In this document: one piece after another, positions 1-7,536 of the stretch
Layout of the letters: every line of letters begins with the position of its first letter
Numbering within the stretch: the first letter of the stretch is position 1
Source of the DNA: Flavipsychrobacter stenotrophus
Lineage (GTDB): Bacteria; Bacteroidota; Bacteroidia; Chitinophagales; Chitinophagaceae
NCBI GenBank assembly: GCA_947379685.1
Contig: CANCOG010000192.1
Span: 1 to 8,763 of the forward strand
Length of the DNA: 8,763 nt
Direction of reading: 5' to 3'
Translations under genes and position numbers: made by a program
Notes under the pieces: model-generated
What the model saw: only the letters and a program-made list of their open reading frames with translations
Told to the model about the DNA's origin: nothing
Database searches by the model: none

Positions 1-1
1 G

Positions 2-655
2 TTTATATCTGACGGTTGGGCCTCCAGAATACGGAAGGTTGATACTAACGGTATAATTAGTACTTGTGCCGGCAATGGTACAAGTGGCGGTGGAGGGGAT
101 GGTGGTTCCGCAACTAATGCTGCCATCTCATCCCCATGTGGTTTAGCAATAGATAAATACGATCGGCTATATATTGCATGCGGGGGAGATCCAAGAATAC
201 GAATGGTGGACACCAATGGGTACATAACAACAGAGGTCGGAAGTACCAGCGGATTCAGTGGAGACGGAGGGCCTGCAACTGCCGCACAATTGAGTGCTAC
301 ACTGAATGTATGGATCGACCGCAGGGGCGATATGTTTATGGTGGACCCGCTGAATAACCGTGTGAGAAAAGTGAACTCTGGAACAGTTGATGTTCCAGAT
401 CCGGCGTTAAACAATGGACAAAAAGGGACCATCTACCCATGTCCAAATACCGGTACATTCACCATAAGTTTGCCTTCGGCAACAACAGAAGATGCTCATC
501 TTATTATCACAACCACCACAGGAAACGTAATAGCGGAATATAAAACAAAAACAAATGAACCGTTTACCGTGCACCTTTCAGCCCCTGCAGGCGTCTACGT
601 CACCCATTGGAAGACTCCCACCTCTGTCACAATAGATAAACTCATTATTGAGTAG
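2..655 (+). CDS. Secreted NHL-repeat protein with type IX sorting domain, 3' end only
   Basis: This is the C-terminal part (217 residues) of a larger protein; the frame is open from base 2, so the start lies outside the window. Residues 1 to about 125 hold two and a half NHL-type beta-propeller blades, seen as recurring units ending in RIRKV, RIRMV and RVRKV, spaced by Gly/Asp-rich stretches such as GFSGDGGPATAAQL. A linker rich in Asn/Pro/Gly follows. The last ~75 residues look like a type A C-terminal sorting domain of the type IX secretion system: a YPCPNTGTFTI start (family pattern close to YPNPxxGxF), alternating beta strands, and the short end KLIIE. By family knowledge this domain directs export across the outer membrane and is then cleaved or anchored. 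The biochemical role of the propeller is unknown; binding of a protein or glycan is a guess. The gene ends just before a hairpin shared with the convergent fusA. It resembles the NHL gene at the other end of the window. Confidence 0.85.
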   Translation, partial: FISDGWASRIRKVDTNGIISTCAGNGTSGGGGDGGSATNAAISSPCGLAIDKYDRLYIACGGDPRIRMVDTNGYITTEVGSTSGFSGDGGPATAAQLSATLNVWIDRRGDMFMVDPLNNRVRKVNSGTVDVPDPALNNGQKGTIYPCPNTGTFTISLPSATTEDAHLIITTTTGNVIAEYKTKTNEPFTVHLSAPAGVYVTHWKTPTSVTIDKLIIE

Positions 656-679
656 CGGTTGTACATCATAGTCAAAAGC

Positions 680-711
680 AAAAACCGTCCCACTTGCGCA
701 GGACGGTTTTT
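680..711. terminator. Bidirectional intrinsic terminator between convergent genes
   Basis: An 11-bp perfect stem, AAAAACCGTCC at 680-690 and GGACGGTTTTT at 701-711, encloses a 10-nt loop. The arm ends give a T run on each strand, so it can stop transcription from the NHL gene on the left (25 bp past its stop) and from fusA on the right (25 bp past its stop). Confidence 0.85.
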
Positions 712-735
712 CAATATTATAGAAAGCAATACTAA

Positions 736-2877
736 TTAAGCGTGTTGCTTACCCCTAACCTTTGCTACAACTTCTTCCTCAATGTTACGAGGAGCAGCAG
801 CGTAGTGGCTGAACTCCATTACTGAGGTTGCACGGCCAGAAGAAAGAGAACGAAGCTGAGTTACGTAACCGAACATTTCGCTCAATGGCACCTTAGCCTT
901 GATGATCTGCAGGTTGTTACGGCTATCCATACCTTCCATCATACCACGACGGCGGTTAAGGTCACCTGTAACATCACCCATGTACTGGTCAGGAGTGCTA
1001 ACTTCTACCTTCATGATCGGCTCAAGGATTACCGTCTTGGCTTTCTTACCAGCCTCACGGAAACCAGATTTAGCACAAAGTTCGAATGACATACCGTCAC
1101 TATCCACCTGGTGGAAAGAACCGTCAAATATACGTACCCTCATACTTTCTACAGGGAAACCAGCCAAAGGACCATTGGTCATTGAAGCTTCAAAACCCTT
1201 CTGAATAGGAGCGATGAACTCACGTGGGATAGATCCACCGAAGATTTCGTTGATGAACTGGAAGCGGCCTTTACCTTCTGCAAGGAAAGCTTCTTCAGCA
1301 GGTCCGATCTCGAACTGGATATCAGCGAACTTACCACGACCACCGGTCTGTTTCTTGTATATTTCGCGATGCTCAACTGTAAGCGTAAATGCTTCTTTGT
1401 AAGCAACCTGAGGAGCACCCTGGTTAATTTCCACCTTAAACTCGCGACGCATACGGTCAACGATGATTTCAAGGTGCAACTCACCCATACCACTTAAGAT
1501 GGTCTGGCCGGTGTCTTCGTCGGTTTTAACGCGCAAGGTAGGATCTTCTTCTACCAGCTTGGCAATAGCCATACCCATCTTATCAGCATCAGCCTGTGTT
1601 TTAGGCTCAACTGATATAGAGATTACCGGCTCAGGGATGAACATGTTTTCCAACACGATCGGGTGTTTTTCGTCGCAAAGGGTATCACCCGTCTTGATTT
1701 CCTTAAACCCTACAGCTGCACCAATATCACCCGCTTCAATGAAGTCGATCGGGTTTTGCTTGTTAGCGTGCATCTGCATGATACGGCTGATACGCTCATT
1801 CTTGCCTGAACGTACGTTCAATACATAAGAACCAGCATCCAGGTGACCAGAATAGCACCGGAAGAACGCAAGACGACCAACGAAAGGATCTGTCATGATT
1901 TTGAACGCCAAAGCCGCGAATGGCTCCTTAGCATCAGGGTGACGCTCAATTTCTTCGCCGGTATCAGGGTTTGTACCCTTGATAGCTTCGATATCCATTG
2001 GGCTAGGCAGGTAACGGATTACCGCATCAAGCGCAACCTGAACACCTTTATTTTTATAAGCTGAACCACAAAGCATTGGAACGATACTTAAATCGATACA
2101 TGCTTTACGAACCGCAATATGAATTTCTTCTTCAGAAATGCTGTTTGGATCTTCGAAGAATTTCTCCATCAAACGATCATCGTATTCAGCAATTGCTTCT
2201 ACGAGGTGCGCACGCCAGAAATCAACGTCGTCCTTCATATCATCAGGGATAGGAACAACCGTGTAAGTCATACCCTGGGTAGAATCATCCCAAATGATCG
2301 CCTTCATGGTGATCAGATCGACGATACCTTTGAAACCATCTTCAGCACCGATTGGCAACTGCAATGGAACAGATTTAGCACCCAACATATCTTTAACCTG
2401 CTGAACTACCATAAGGAAGTCAGCACCGATACGGTCCATTTTGTTTACAAAACCTACGCGTGGAACCTTGTAACGGTTAGCCTGGCGCCAAACAGTTTCT
2501 GACTGAGGTTCAACACCGTCAACCGCAGAAAATAAAGCCACAAGACCATCCAGTACACGCAAAGAACGCTCCACCTCGATGGTGAAATCCACGTGGCCCG
2601 GAGTATCAATGATGTTGAATTTATACTTTTTTGATTCTGGTAAGGCCTTACCCTGAGTGGTAGGGAAATTCCAGAAGCAGGTAGTGGCCGCAGAGGTAAT
2701 AGTGATACCACGCTCTTGTTCCTGAGCCATCCAGTCCATTGTTGCTGCACCTTCATGTACTTCACCTATCTTGTGGTTCACACCGGTGTAGTAAAGGATA
2801 CGTTCGGTCATCGTGGTCTTACCCGCGTCGATATGCGCGGCAATACCAAAGTTGCGCTGTAAGCGTAAGTCTGCCAT
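736..2877 (-). CDS. fusA: Translation elongation factor G (EF-G)
   Basis: EF-G is the cytoplasmic GTPase that drives translocation of tRNA and mRNA on the ribosome and helps recycle ribosomes. The protein is 713 residues, normal for the family. GTPase motifs are all intact: G1 AHIDAGKTT at 14-22, the switch I segment RGITI at 56-60, DTPGH at 91-95, NKMD at 145-148 and CGSA at 270-273. Domain II (about 320-410), domain III (GMGELHLEI at 463-471), domain IV (GGRGKF at 512-517, with the tip loop around His589, the equivalent of E. coli His583) and domain V (GDLNRRRG at 637-644) follow in order. The start is the ATG of MADLRLQRNFGIAAH. An in-frame ATG 39 codons upstream exists, but the extra stretch matches nothing in EF-G and contains the promoter. 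No Shine-Dalgarno sequence precedes the start; the leader is AT-rich, as usual in Bacteroidota. No rpsL, rpsG or rpsJ lies beside it. Confidence 0.98.
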   Translation of the reverse strand: MADLRLQRNFGIAAHIDAGKTTMTERILYYTGVNHKIGEVHEGAATMDWMAQEQERGITITSAATTCFWNFPTTQGKALPESKKYKFNIIDTPGHVDFTIEVERSLRVLDGLVALFSAVDGVEPQSETVWRQANRYKVPRVGFVNKMDRIGADFLMVVQQVKDMLGAKSVPLQLPIGAEDGFKGIVDLITMKAIIWDDSTQGMTYTVVPIPDDMKDDVDFWRAHLVEAIAEYDDRLMEKFFEDPNSISEEEIHIAVRKACIDLSIVPMLCGSAYKNKGVQVALDAVIRYLPSPMDIEAIKGTNPDTGEEIERHPDAKEPFAALAFKIMTDPFVGRLAFFRCYSGHLDAGSYVLNVRSGKNERISRIMQMHANKQNPIDFIEAGDIGAAVGFKEIKTGDTLCDEKHPIVLENMFIPEPVISISVEPKTQADADKMGMAIAKLVEEDPTLRVKTDEDTGQTILSGMGELHLEIIVDRMRREFKVEINQGAPQVAYKEAFTLTVEHREIYKKQTGGRGKFADIQFEIGPAEEAFLAEGKGRFQFINEIFGGSIPREFIAPIQKGFEASMTNGPLAGFPVESMRVRIFDGSFHQVDSDGMSFELCAKSGFREAGKKAKTVILEPIMKVEVSTPDQYMGDVTGDLNRRRGMMEGMDSRNNLQIIKAKVPLSEMFGYVTQLRSLSSGRATSVMEFSHYAAAPRNIEEEVVAKVRGKQHA

Positions 2878-2916
2878 TTTTGTATGATTAAAAGATAAAA
2901 TTTCAATTTTGAGGTG

Positions 2917-2924
2917 CAAAGGTA
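2917..2924 (-). promoter_or_regulatory. Likely fusA promoter, -7 box
   Basis: On the minus strand this reads TACCTTTG, an exact match to the Bacteroidota primary sigma factor -7 consensus TAnnTTTG. It lies 39 bp upstream of the fusA ATG, which would give a leader of roughly 30 nt. The -33 element is poor: only a T-run, around 2940-2945, at about the right place. The site falls inside the spurious upstream extension of the fusA frame, which supports the shorter start. Confidence 0.6.
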
Positions 2925-3092
2925 AGGAAATATTATGAGAAAAAGTGAAGATAGGATCGTAAAAATTATCAGGCTTAACAAAACCTTCCATCAAGGAACT
3001 TCAAAGTCTATTTTACTTTCAAAATAATAGGCATTACTTGACAAGGAATTCTTATTGAATCACTAACTTGGGCATTCAAAGAAATCAATAAT

Positions 3093-6000
3093 TTGCCCAA
3101 AATAATAATCTCCATATTACTCCTTATGATTTCTTGCGCAGTATCATGCGTGGCGCAGGAGGCAGATGGAAATAAGTTCAACCTCAACGCAGACAAAGGG
3201 TTGCCATCTAATCATACCTATAGTATAATGAAGGACCGTTACGGCTACCTGTGGATAGCCACTACAAATGGTGTTGCCAGGTATAACGGGTATGAGTTTA
3301 AGGTTTTTAATCTTTCAGACGGGCTACCAACAGAAGACATATGGGAAATGTTTGAGGATAAAATTGGGCGGATATGGCTTGGCAATATATCTACCGAAAT
3401 GGGCTATTTATTCAATAACAAATATCACAAGGCCTTTTTCAGGGTCAACAATAATAACAATACTATTTACCCACACGATTTTAGAAACTATAACGACGGA
3501 ATTATTTTCCACAGTTCCTATTTTGGAGGGCATTCAATACCTGCTATTTGTGTAGAAAAAAAAGACACAATTGACCAGCATGAACTTGCCAGCATCTTCG
3601 AACCTTTTGTGAATAAAAATGAGATGCCGCAATTTTTTGATAAGGTATATATCGATGAAAAAGGCAAGACAGTGGTATTGCAAGATAGTGTTATCTATGA
3701 ATTAAATATTACTGCCAATCATATAGATACATTTAAAAAATGTACATTAAAAGAAATAAACAATATATCATTACTAAAATACGCCGACGAAAAAAGCTTT
3801 CTAATTAACAATTACCTGGTTTTATATTTTATTAATCAAAAGAAGGATTTCATTTATGTTGCAAATATCAGGACAGGGGAAGCCAAGTGTATCAGCATTT
3901 CAAACTACGTATCTAAAAACGAAACCGTACTACACGTGTACAACAATGTCTATGATTCTTCAAATAAGAACTTTTTCATCATTACTACCAAACATATTCT
4001 AGAGTTCAGCGTTGAAAACGATATAAACTATGTAAGAACTTACCGAATTAAAGATTTTGTTACGGATAGCACCGTTGACGGACATAAAATATTTACATTT
4101 TACAAAGACCACTTTTGGGGTCAATGTATTGGTTCTACAACAAACGGGATTGATATAAACTACAATACCAAAAATGAATTCAAAAAAATACATAATACCG
4201 CTTTATTAAACTGTACTTACATCGGAAATTCGGGAGACAGTGTTGCAATATGGTGGGACAAAGTAGGACTAAAAACAATTACGGTTGACAGTCGCTTCAA
4301 TATTGCTACAAAACCACAAAATTACATAAAAGATATTTACAACTTAATACACAACTGCAAAAATACGGCACTAATTGAAAGCGCTACATTTTTCAACATT
4401 CTTGCAGATAGAAACCTACCTGTAAATAGCTGCCTGCCTGAATTAATTAAATACACTATTCCTGAAAACCCACATCTCTTCTATTTAATTAACAACTTCG
4501 GGTTTTATAAAGTTAAATTCGAATCTGGGAAAGTTGTAAGGAAATGTATTGGTAGTGACCGGTTTAAACAGCTAGTGTTTGATTCAACCAGAAATAGCTA
4601 CTGGGCATACAATCAAGATAAAGTCCACATACATAACACAATAAAAGATACCATAATTGGCTATGAAAATCTCCTCCGGTTTGGTATCCGCAAAATCGAA
4701 ACCATAGCGATAGATAACAAATACGGCAATATCTTCTGCAAGGGGAACCTAAAAGGGAATTACAAAATCACCATGTATGATTTTGAAAAAAACGCTTACA
4801 CCGAGTTGTTCAGGTATTACAACTTACAGGAGTCAAAAATATTGATCTACAAAAACACCCTCATTGTTGCGGGGCAATTTGGAATAATATATAGTAGAAT
4901 TACAGGTCGGAACCAAATTTCGGAGCCTGTAATCTATCGCAACATAAAAAACATAAACTACAAGCACGTTAATAACCTAACGGCAATTGCCGGGAAAGTG
5001 ATTTTAAATACAGATTTAGGCCTTTACGCTGTAAACATTCCGGACGAAACCGATTTTTCGGCAAGCAACCTGGCAAAGGCTGCAAGCGATTACAAATTTA
5101 TTTTAAATTACAGAGATAGCCTGATAAGCTTAAAACCCAATGATACAATTACGATTCTCCCTAAAAACCAGAAGCTGCAGTTTGATATCATCAATCCCTT
5201 TGGCAATGGTAAGTTAAGATTTGTTTATAAACTGGCAGACGGCAGTGAAAAAGAGCTGAACTCGAATGAATTAAGTCTCCCCCAACTTCCACCTGACAAT
5301 TATTATACACTTTCGCTGATTGCGTACGACAACGTATGGAAGAGTAACCCAATCAATATCACCTTATATATTAAGCCCCTCTGGTGGCAATCGCATACGG
5401 CACGAAGAGCTTTATGGGCATCGGCAATTTTATTGACCTTATTGCTTTTCAGCTCCTCAGTTTTAATAACCAGAAAAATTGTCCTTAATAAAGCAAAAAA
5501 AAGGAATCTCAGGATGGAACTTGAACTGCGGTCGATTTATGCACAAATAAACCCCCACTTTATTTTCAATTCCCTAAATTCCGCATTGCTTCTTGTGAGC
5601 AGGAATAAAATGGACGAAGCCTACGTGCATATATCGAAATTTTCAAAATTACTAAGGAGCTATATTAAATCGTCAAGAAACAGATTAATAACTATAGAAG
5701 AAGAAATTATAAATTTAAGAAATTACATAGAATTGCAACAGGTTAGATTCAAAGACAAATTTGAATACCGAATTACGCTTGATTCCGGCACAGAAATAAA
5801 TGACGTAAAAATACCATCTTTATTACTACAGCCCTTCGTGGAAAACGCGATAAACCACGGCCTACTACCCAAGAAGGGACAAGGAAATTTAATAATTCAT
5901 TTTAGTTCGCAAAAAGAAGAAGATTTAATAACTTGTCGCGTTGAGGATGATGGAATTGGAAGGCAACACGCTAAACTGATTAAAGAATCGACAGAAATTG

Positions 6001-6155
6001 CTGATGAGTCGTATGGAGATCTCTTGATAACAGATCTTGTTGAAATATTCAGGAAATACGAACAGATGGACATTGACATTCAATATACCGATAAGGTTTT
6101 GCCGCAAAACGGCACAATAGTAACAATAAAGATAAAACATTCTAAAAATGCCTGA
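3093..6155 (+). CDS. Sensor histidine kinase, LytS/YehU type, with periplasmic propeller-like ectodomain
   Basis: This is a membrane sensor of 1020 residues. Residues 1-21 form a signal peptide (hydrophobic IIISILLLMI, probable cleavage near A21). Two recognisable regulator-propeller motifs follow: GLPSNHTYSIMKD...GYLWIATTNG (36-60) and GLPTEDIWEMFEDKIGRIWLG (77-97). Residues ~100-690 are probably diverged propeller blades, and ~690-757 fit a Y_Y_Y domain. A single membrane helix lies at 773-793. The cytoplasmic part is a His_kinase (PF06580-like) domain with phosphoacceptor His822 in NPHFIFNSLNS, an N-box at 914-922 (PFVENAINH, with Asn918) and a G-box DDGIG at 952-956. There is no receiver or DNA-binding domain, so it must act through the overlapping regulator gene. 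The start is inferred to be TTG: no ATG exists between the upstream in-frame stop (3039) and 3126, and starting at ATG 3126 would cut away most of the signal peptide. No clean promoter is visible; the nearest match is TAACTTGG at 3064-3071. The coding region is much more AT-rich than fusA. The ligand is unknown. Confidence 0.93.
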   Translation: MPKIIISILLLMISCAVSCVAQEADGNKFNLNADKGLPSNHTYSIMKDRYGYLWIATTNGVARYNGYEFKVFNLSDGLPTEDIWEMFEDKIGRIWLGNISTEMGYLFNNKYHKAFFRVNNNNNTIYPHDFRNYNDGIIFHSSYFGGHSIPAICVEKKDTIDQHELASIFEPFVNKNEMPQFFDKVYIDEKGKTVVLQDSVIYELNITANHIDTFKKCTLKEINNISLLKYADEKSFLINNYLVLYFINQKKDFIYVANIRTGEAKCISISNYVSKNETVLHVYNNVYDSSNKNFFIITTKHILEFSVENDINYVRTYRIKDFVTDSTVDGHKIFTFYKDHFWGQCIGSTTNGIDINYNTKNEFKKIHNTALLNCTYIGNSGDSVAIWWDKVGLKTITVDSRFNIATKPQNYIKDIYNLIHNCKNTALIESATFFNILADRNLPVNSCLPELIKYTIPENPHLFYLINNFGFYKVKFESGKVVRKCIGSDRFKQLVFDSTRNSYWAYNQDKVHIHNTIKDTIIGYENLLRFGIRKIETIAIDNKYGNIFCKGNLKGNYKITMYDFEKNAYTELFRYYNLQESKILIYKNTLIVAGQFGIIYSRITGRNQISEPVIYRNIKNINYKHVNNLTAIAGKVILNTDLGLYAVNIPDETDFSASNLAKAASDYKFILNYRDSLISLKPNDTITILPKNQKLQFDIINPFGNGKLRFVYKLADGSEKELNSNELSLPQLPPDNYYTLSLIAYDNVWKSNPINITLYIKPLWWQSHTARRALWASAILLTLLLFSSSVLITRKIVLNKAKKRNLRMELELRSIYAQINPHFIFNSLNSALLLVSRNKMDEAYVHISKFSKLLRSYIKSSRNRLITIEEEIINLRNYIELQQVRFKDKFEYRITLDSGTEINDVKIPSLLLQPFVENAINHGLLPKKGQGNLIIHFSSQKEEDLITCRVEDDGIGRQHAKLIKESTEIADESYGDLLITDLVEIFRKYEQMDIDIQYTDKVLPQNGTIVTIKIKHSKNA

Positions 6156-6876
6156 TATTTTCACGTGTATCATTATTGATGACGAAGTAGATGCAATTGA
6201 GCTATTAGCCCATAGACTAGGTCATTTGTTTAAAAATATTTCGATTATCGGAAAATATACCACCTGGGAAGATGGCTTACAGGGCCTGAGGGAGAATAGA
6301 TCGGATCTATTATTCCTGGATATATCTATGCCCGGCAAAAATGGAATCGCTTTGCTTAAGCTAGTTCCCAACCTGCAGTGCGAGATCATTTTTGTGACCG
6401 CCCATGACGATTACGCACTCAATGCGTTCACATTTTCTGCGACAGGTTACATACTTAAACCCATTGATGATGAAGAGCTTTCTGCGGCAATTGTTAAGGC
6501 ATTAGAGCGGGCGACTAATAGGCGAAATGCCAGGCAGGTCACTCCAATTTCAGTGAATGAAAAAATAGGGATACCCAACAATCACGGAATTGATTATATA
6601 AATGTGCATGACATTATGTACATGGAAAGCCTGAATAAGTGTACAAAAATTGTTACTGCTAAAGGGGAATATATCAGCTCGACCAACATTGGGAAATTTC
6701 AGAGCATTACGAGTGGTCACCCTTTTTTCCAGGTACATCGATCCTATATCATCAACCTGAATTGTATTGCCAGGTATGAATCGTCATTGGTGGTGATTAT
6801 GACAGACAAAAAAGAGATTCCCGTTTCCAGAAATGTAAAAAATGATTTTCTGAAACTATTCAATGACAATTTTTAA
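6148..6876 (+). CDS. Response regulator, LytTR (LytR/AlgR) family
   Basis: A 242-residue DNA-binding regulator, the likely partner of the kinase directly upstream. Residues 4 to ~120 form a receiver domain with the acidic pair D11/D12, phosphoacceptor D58 (FLDISMPGKNG), the conserved T84 (FVTAHDDYAL) and K104 (YILKPID). After a short linker, residues ~138-240 form a LytTR DNA-binding domain, recognised by DIMYMESLNKCTKI, FFQVHRSYIINL and the final IPVSRNVKNDFLKLF. The family usually binds pairs of short direct repeats upstream of target promoters. The ATG at 6148 lies inside the last codons of the kinase gene, an 8-nt overlap that suggests coupled translation. All phosphorylation residues are present, so it should be active. 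Its targets cannot be read from the sequence. A strong terminator follows 31 bp after the stop. Confidence 0.96.
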   Translation: MPDIFTCIIIDDEVDAIELLAHRLGHLFKNISIIGKYTTWEDGLQGLRENRSDLLFLDISMPGKNGIALLKLVPNLQCEIIFVTAHDDYALNAFTFSATGYILKPIDDEELSAAIVKALERATNRRNARQVTPISVNEKIGIPNNHGIDYINVHDIMYMESLNKCTKIVTAKGEYISSTNIGKFQSITSGHPFFQVHRSYIINLNCIARYESSLVVIMTDKKEIPVSRNVKNDFLKLFNDNF

Positions 6877-6893
6877 TGCTCAATGGCTAATTG

Positions 6894-7157
6894 TTAATGA
6901 TGGATAGTGCGCAGCAAATCTAGCTGCGCATTTTTTATGCCTTCCTCTTTCGTGCCAAAATAAGCACCGATATTACTTTCAGGCTGCGCCTTTAGGCTAT
7001 ATAATTTTGCCGCCGGGCACTGCCGGTCGTTATAATTGGGCCGGAATATTAACTTTCAATTATGCCGTTTAGCGGCTAATTCGCACACTTTGGGCCTCAT
7101 TTCATGCATTTTGCCGGATTTTCAAATTTCCCGCCCGCCGGCAGGTGTATATTGCAT
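6894..7157 (-). pseudogene. Small interrupted reading frame with two in-frame TGA codons
   Basis: On the minus strand one frame runs from an ATG at 7157 to a TAA at 6894-6896 (88 codons) and is broken only by TGA at 7122-7124 and 7056-7058. The reading has a protein-like make-up: it includes KVCELAAKRHN before the second TGA, then KLIFRPNYNDRQCPAAKLY and NIGAYFGTKEEGIKNAQLDL after it. A secondary ATG at 7100 would give a 69-codon version with one break. I do not recognise a characterised family. It could be a decayed small gene, a dispersed intergenic repeat that happens to read open, or chance. Its 3' end overlaps the terminator of the response-regulator gene, which argues for care. The segment is richer in G+C than the AT-rich DNA to its right. 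Confidence 0.35.
6908..6936 (+). terminator. Intrinsic terminator of the kinase-regulator operon
   Basis: An 8-bp perfect stem (TGCGCAGC at 6908-6915 with GCTGCGCA at 6923-6930) has a 7-nt loop and is followed directly by six T. It starts 31 bp past the response-regulator stop codon. It is strong on the + strand; on the minus strand no T run follows. Confidence 0.9.
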
Positions 7158-7239
7158 TATCAATTTTAGCGAAACTAATTGTTCACCTTCTAAAAACTAC
7201 CCAATATGCAGAGAAAAGATCAAGGCCGATTCCGGGTGA

Positions 7240-7248
7240 CCCCCCCCC
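7240..7248. repeat. Run of nine C
   Basis: Nine consecutive C follow TCCGGGTGA. It lies outside any supported gene. Such a tract could vary in length by slippage, and it is also a typical place for sequencing length errors. Confidence 0.8.
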
Positions 7249-7410
7249 AGAACGGGCTCTGTGAAAACAGCCCACCCATAGACTAAAGCACTGAACACCA
7301 GCAATATATACAATAGTAAACTACATAAATCATGAATTGATTTTAGAGATATTATATTGCCTAAACACATTACATTTAAAATTTTAAAACACGTTTTTGA
7401 ATTTTTAACA

Positions 7411-7431
7411 TTTTTATACTACGTATAAAAA
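7411..7431. repeat. Inverted repeat, 9-bp arms, 3-nt spacer
   Basis: TTTTTATAC at 7411-7419 and GTATAAAAA at 7423-7431 are perfect reverse complements around TAC. It lies about 140 bp upstream of the NHL gene start, in AT-rich DNA. It could be a regulator site; low sequence complexity makes chance possible. Confidence 0.5.
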
Positions 7432-7473
7432 ATCACTACTAAAATGAAATACTAATTTTAATTAATTTAACTT

Positions 7474-7499
7474 TATTACAACAACATGTTGTTGTAATA
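7474..7499. promoter_or_regulatory. Perfect 26-bp palindrome, candidate operator
   Basis: The half-site TATTACAACAACA (7474-7486) is followed immediately by its exact reverse complement (7487-7499). It sits 68 bp before the ATG of the second NHL gene, just upstream of a candidate -7 box, a position that suits an activator of that gene. The shape fits a dimeric regulator. LytTR proteins normally use direct repeats, so the neighbouring response regulator is not the obvious binder. As RNA it would fold into a hairpin, but no T run follows, so it is not an intrinsic terminator. Confidence 0.6.
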
Positions 7500-7528
7500 C
7501 CTCACCTGCTATGCAACACTTGACTACT

Positions 7529-7536
7529 TATATTTT
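7529..7536 (+). promoter_or_regulatory. Possible -7 box of the NHL gene
   Basis: TATATTTT matches TAnnTTTG in seven of eight positions and lies 31 bp before the ATG. No clear -33 TTTG is present at the usual distance, which would suit an activator-dependent promoter. In AT-rich DNA a match like this is weak evidence. Confidence 0.25.

Noticed and set aside
899..2765. Several open frames of 60-127 codons on both strands within fusA
   Set aside because: They overlap a strongly conserved gene in other frames, and their translations show no domain, signal or sensible start.
2878..2994. 39-codon N-terminal extension of fusA from an upstream ATG
   Set aside because: It has no similarity to EF-G, contains the TACCTTTG promoter box, and the family start MADLRLQRN lies downstream.
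7056..7124. TGA read as an amino acid in this organism
   Set aside because: The kinase gene ends with TGA at 6153-6155 in a normal family position, and the two TGA codons lie only in a small unsupported frame.
7036..7239. A 67-codon + strand frame starting at TTG
   Set aside because: It has a weak start and no recognisable domain, and it opposes the more protein-like minus-strand reading. It is most likely chance, though it is part of the possible repeat region.
7474..7499. LytTR binding site for the neighbouring regulator
   Set aside because: LytTR sites are normally direct repeats, whereas this is a perfect palindrome, and the usual LytTR half-site pattern could not be placed in it.
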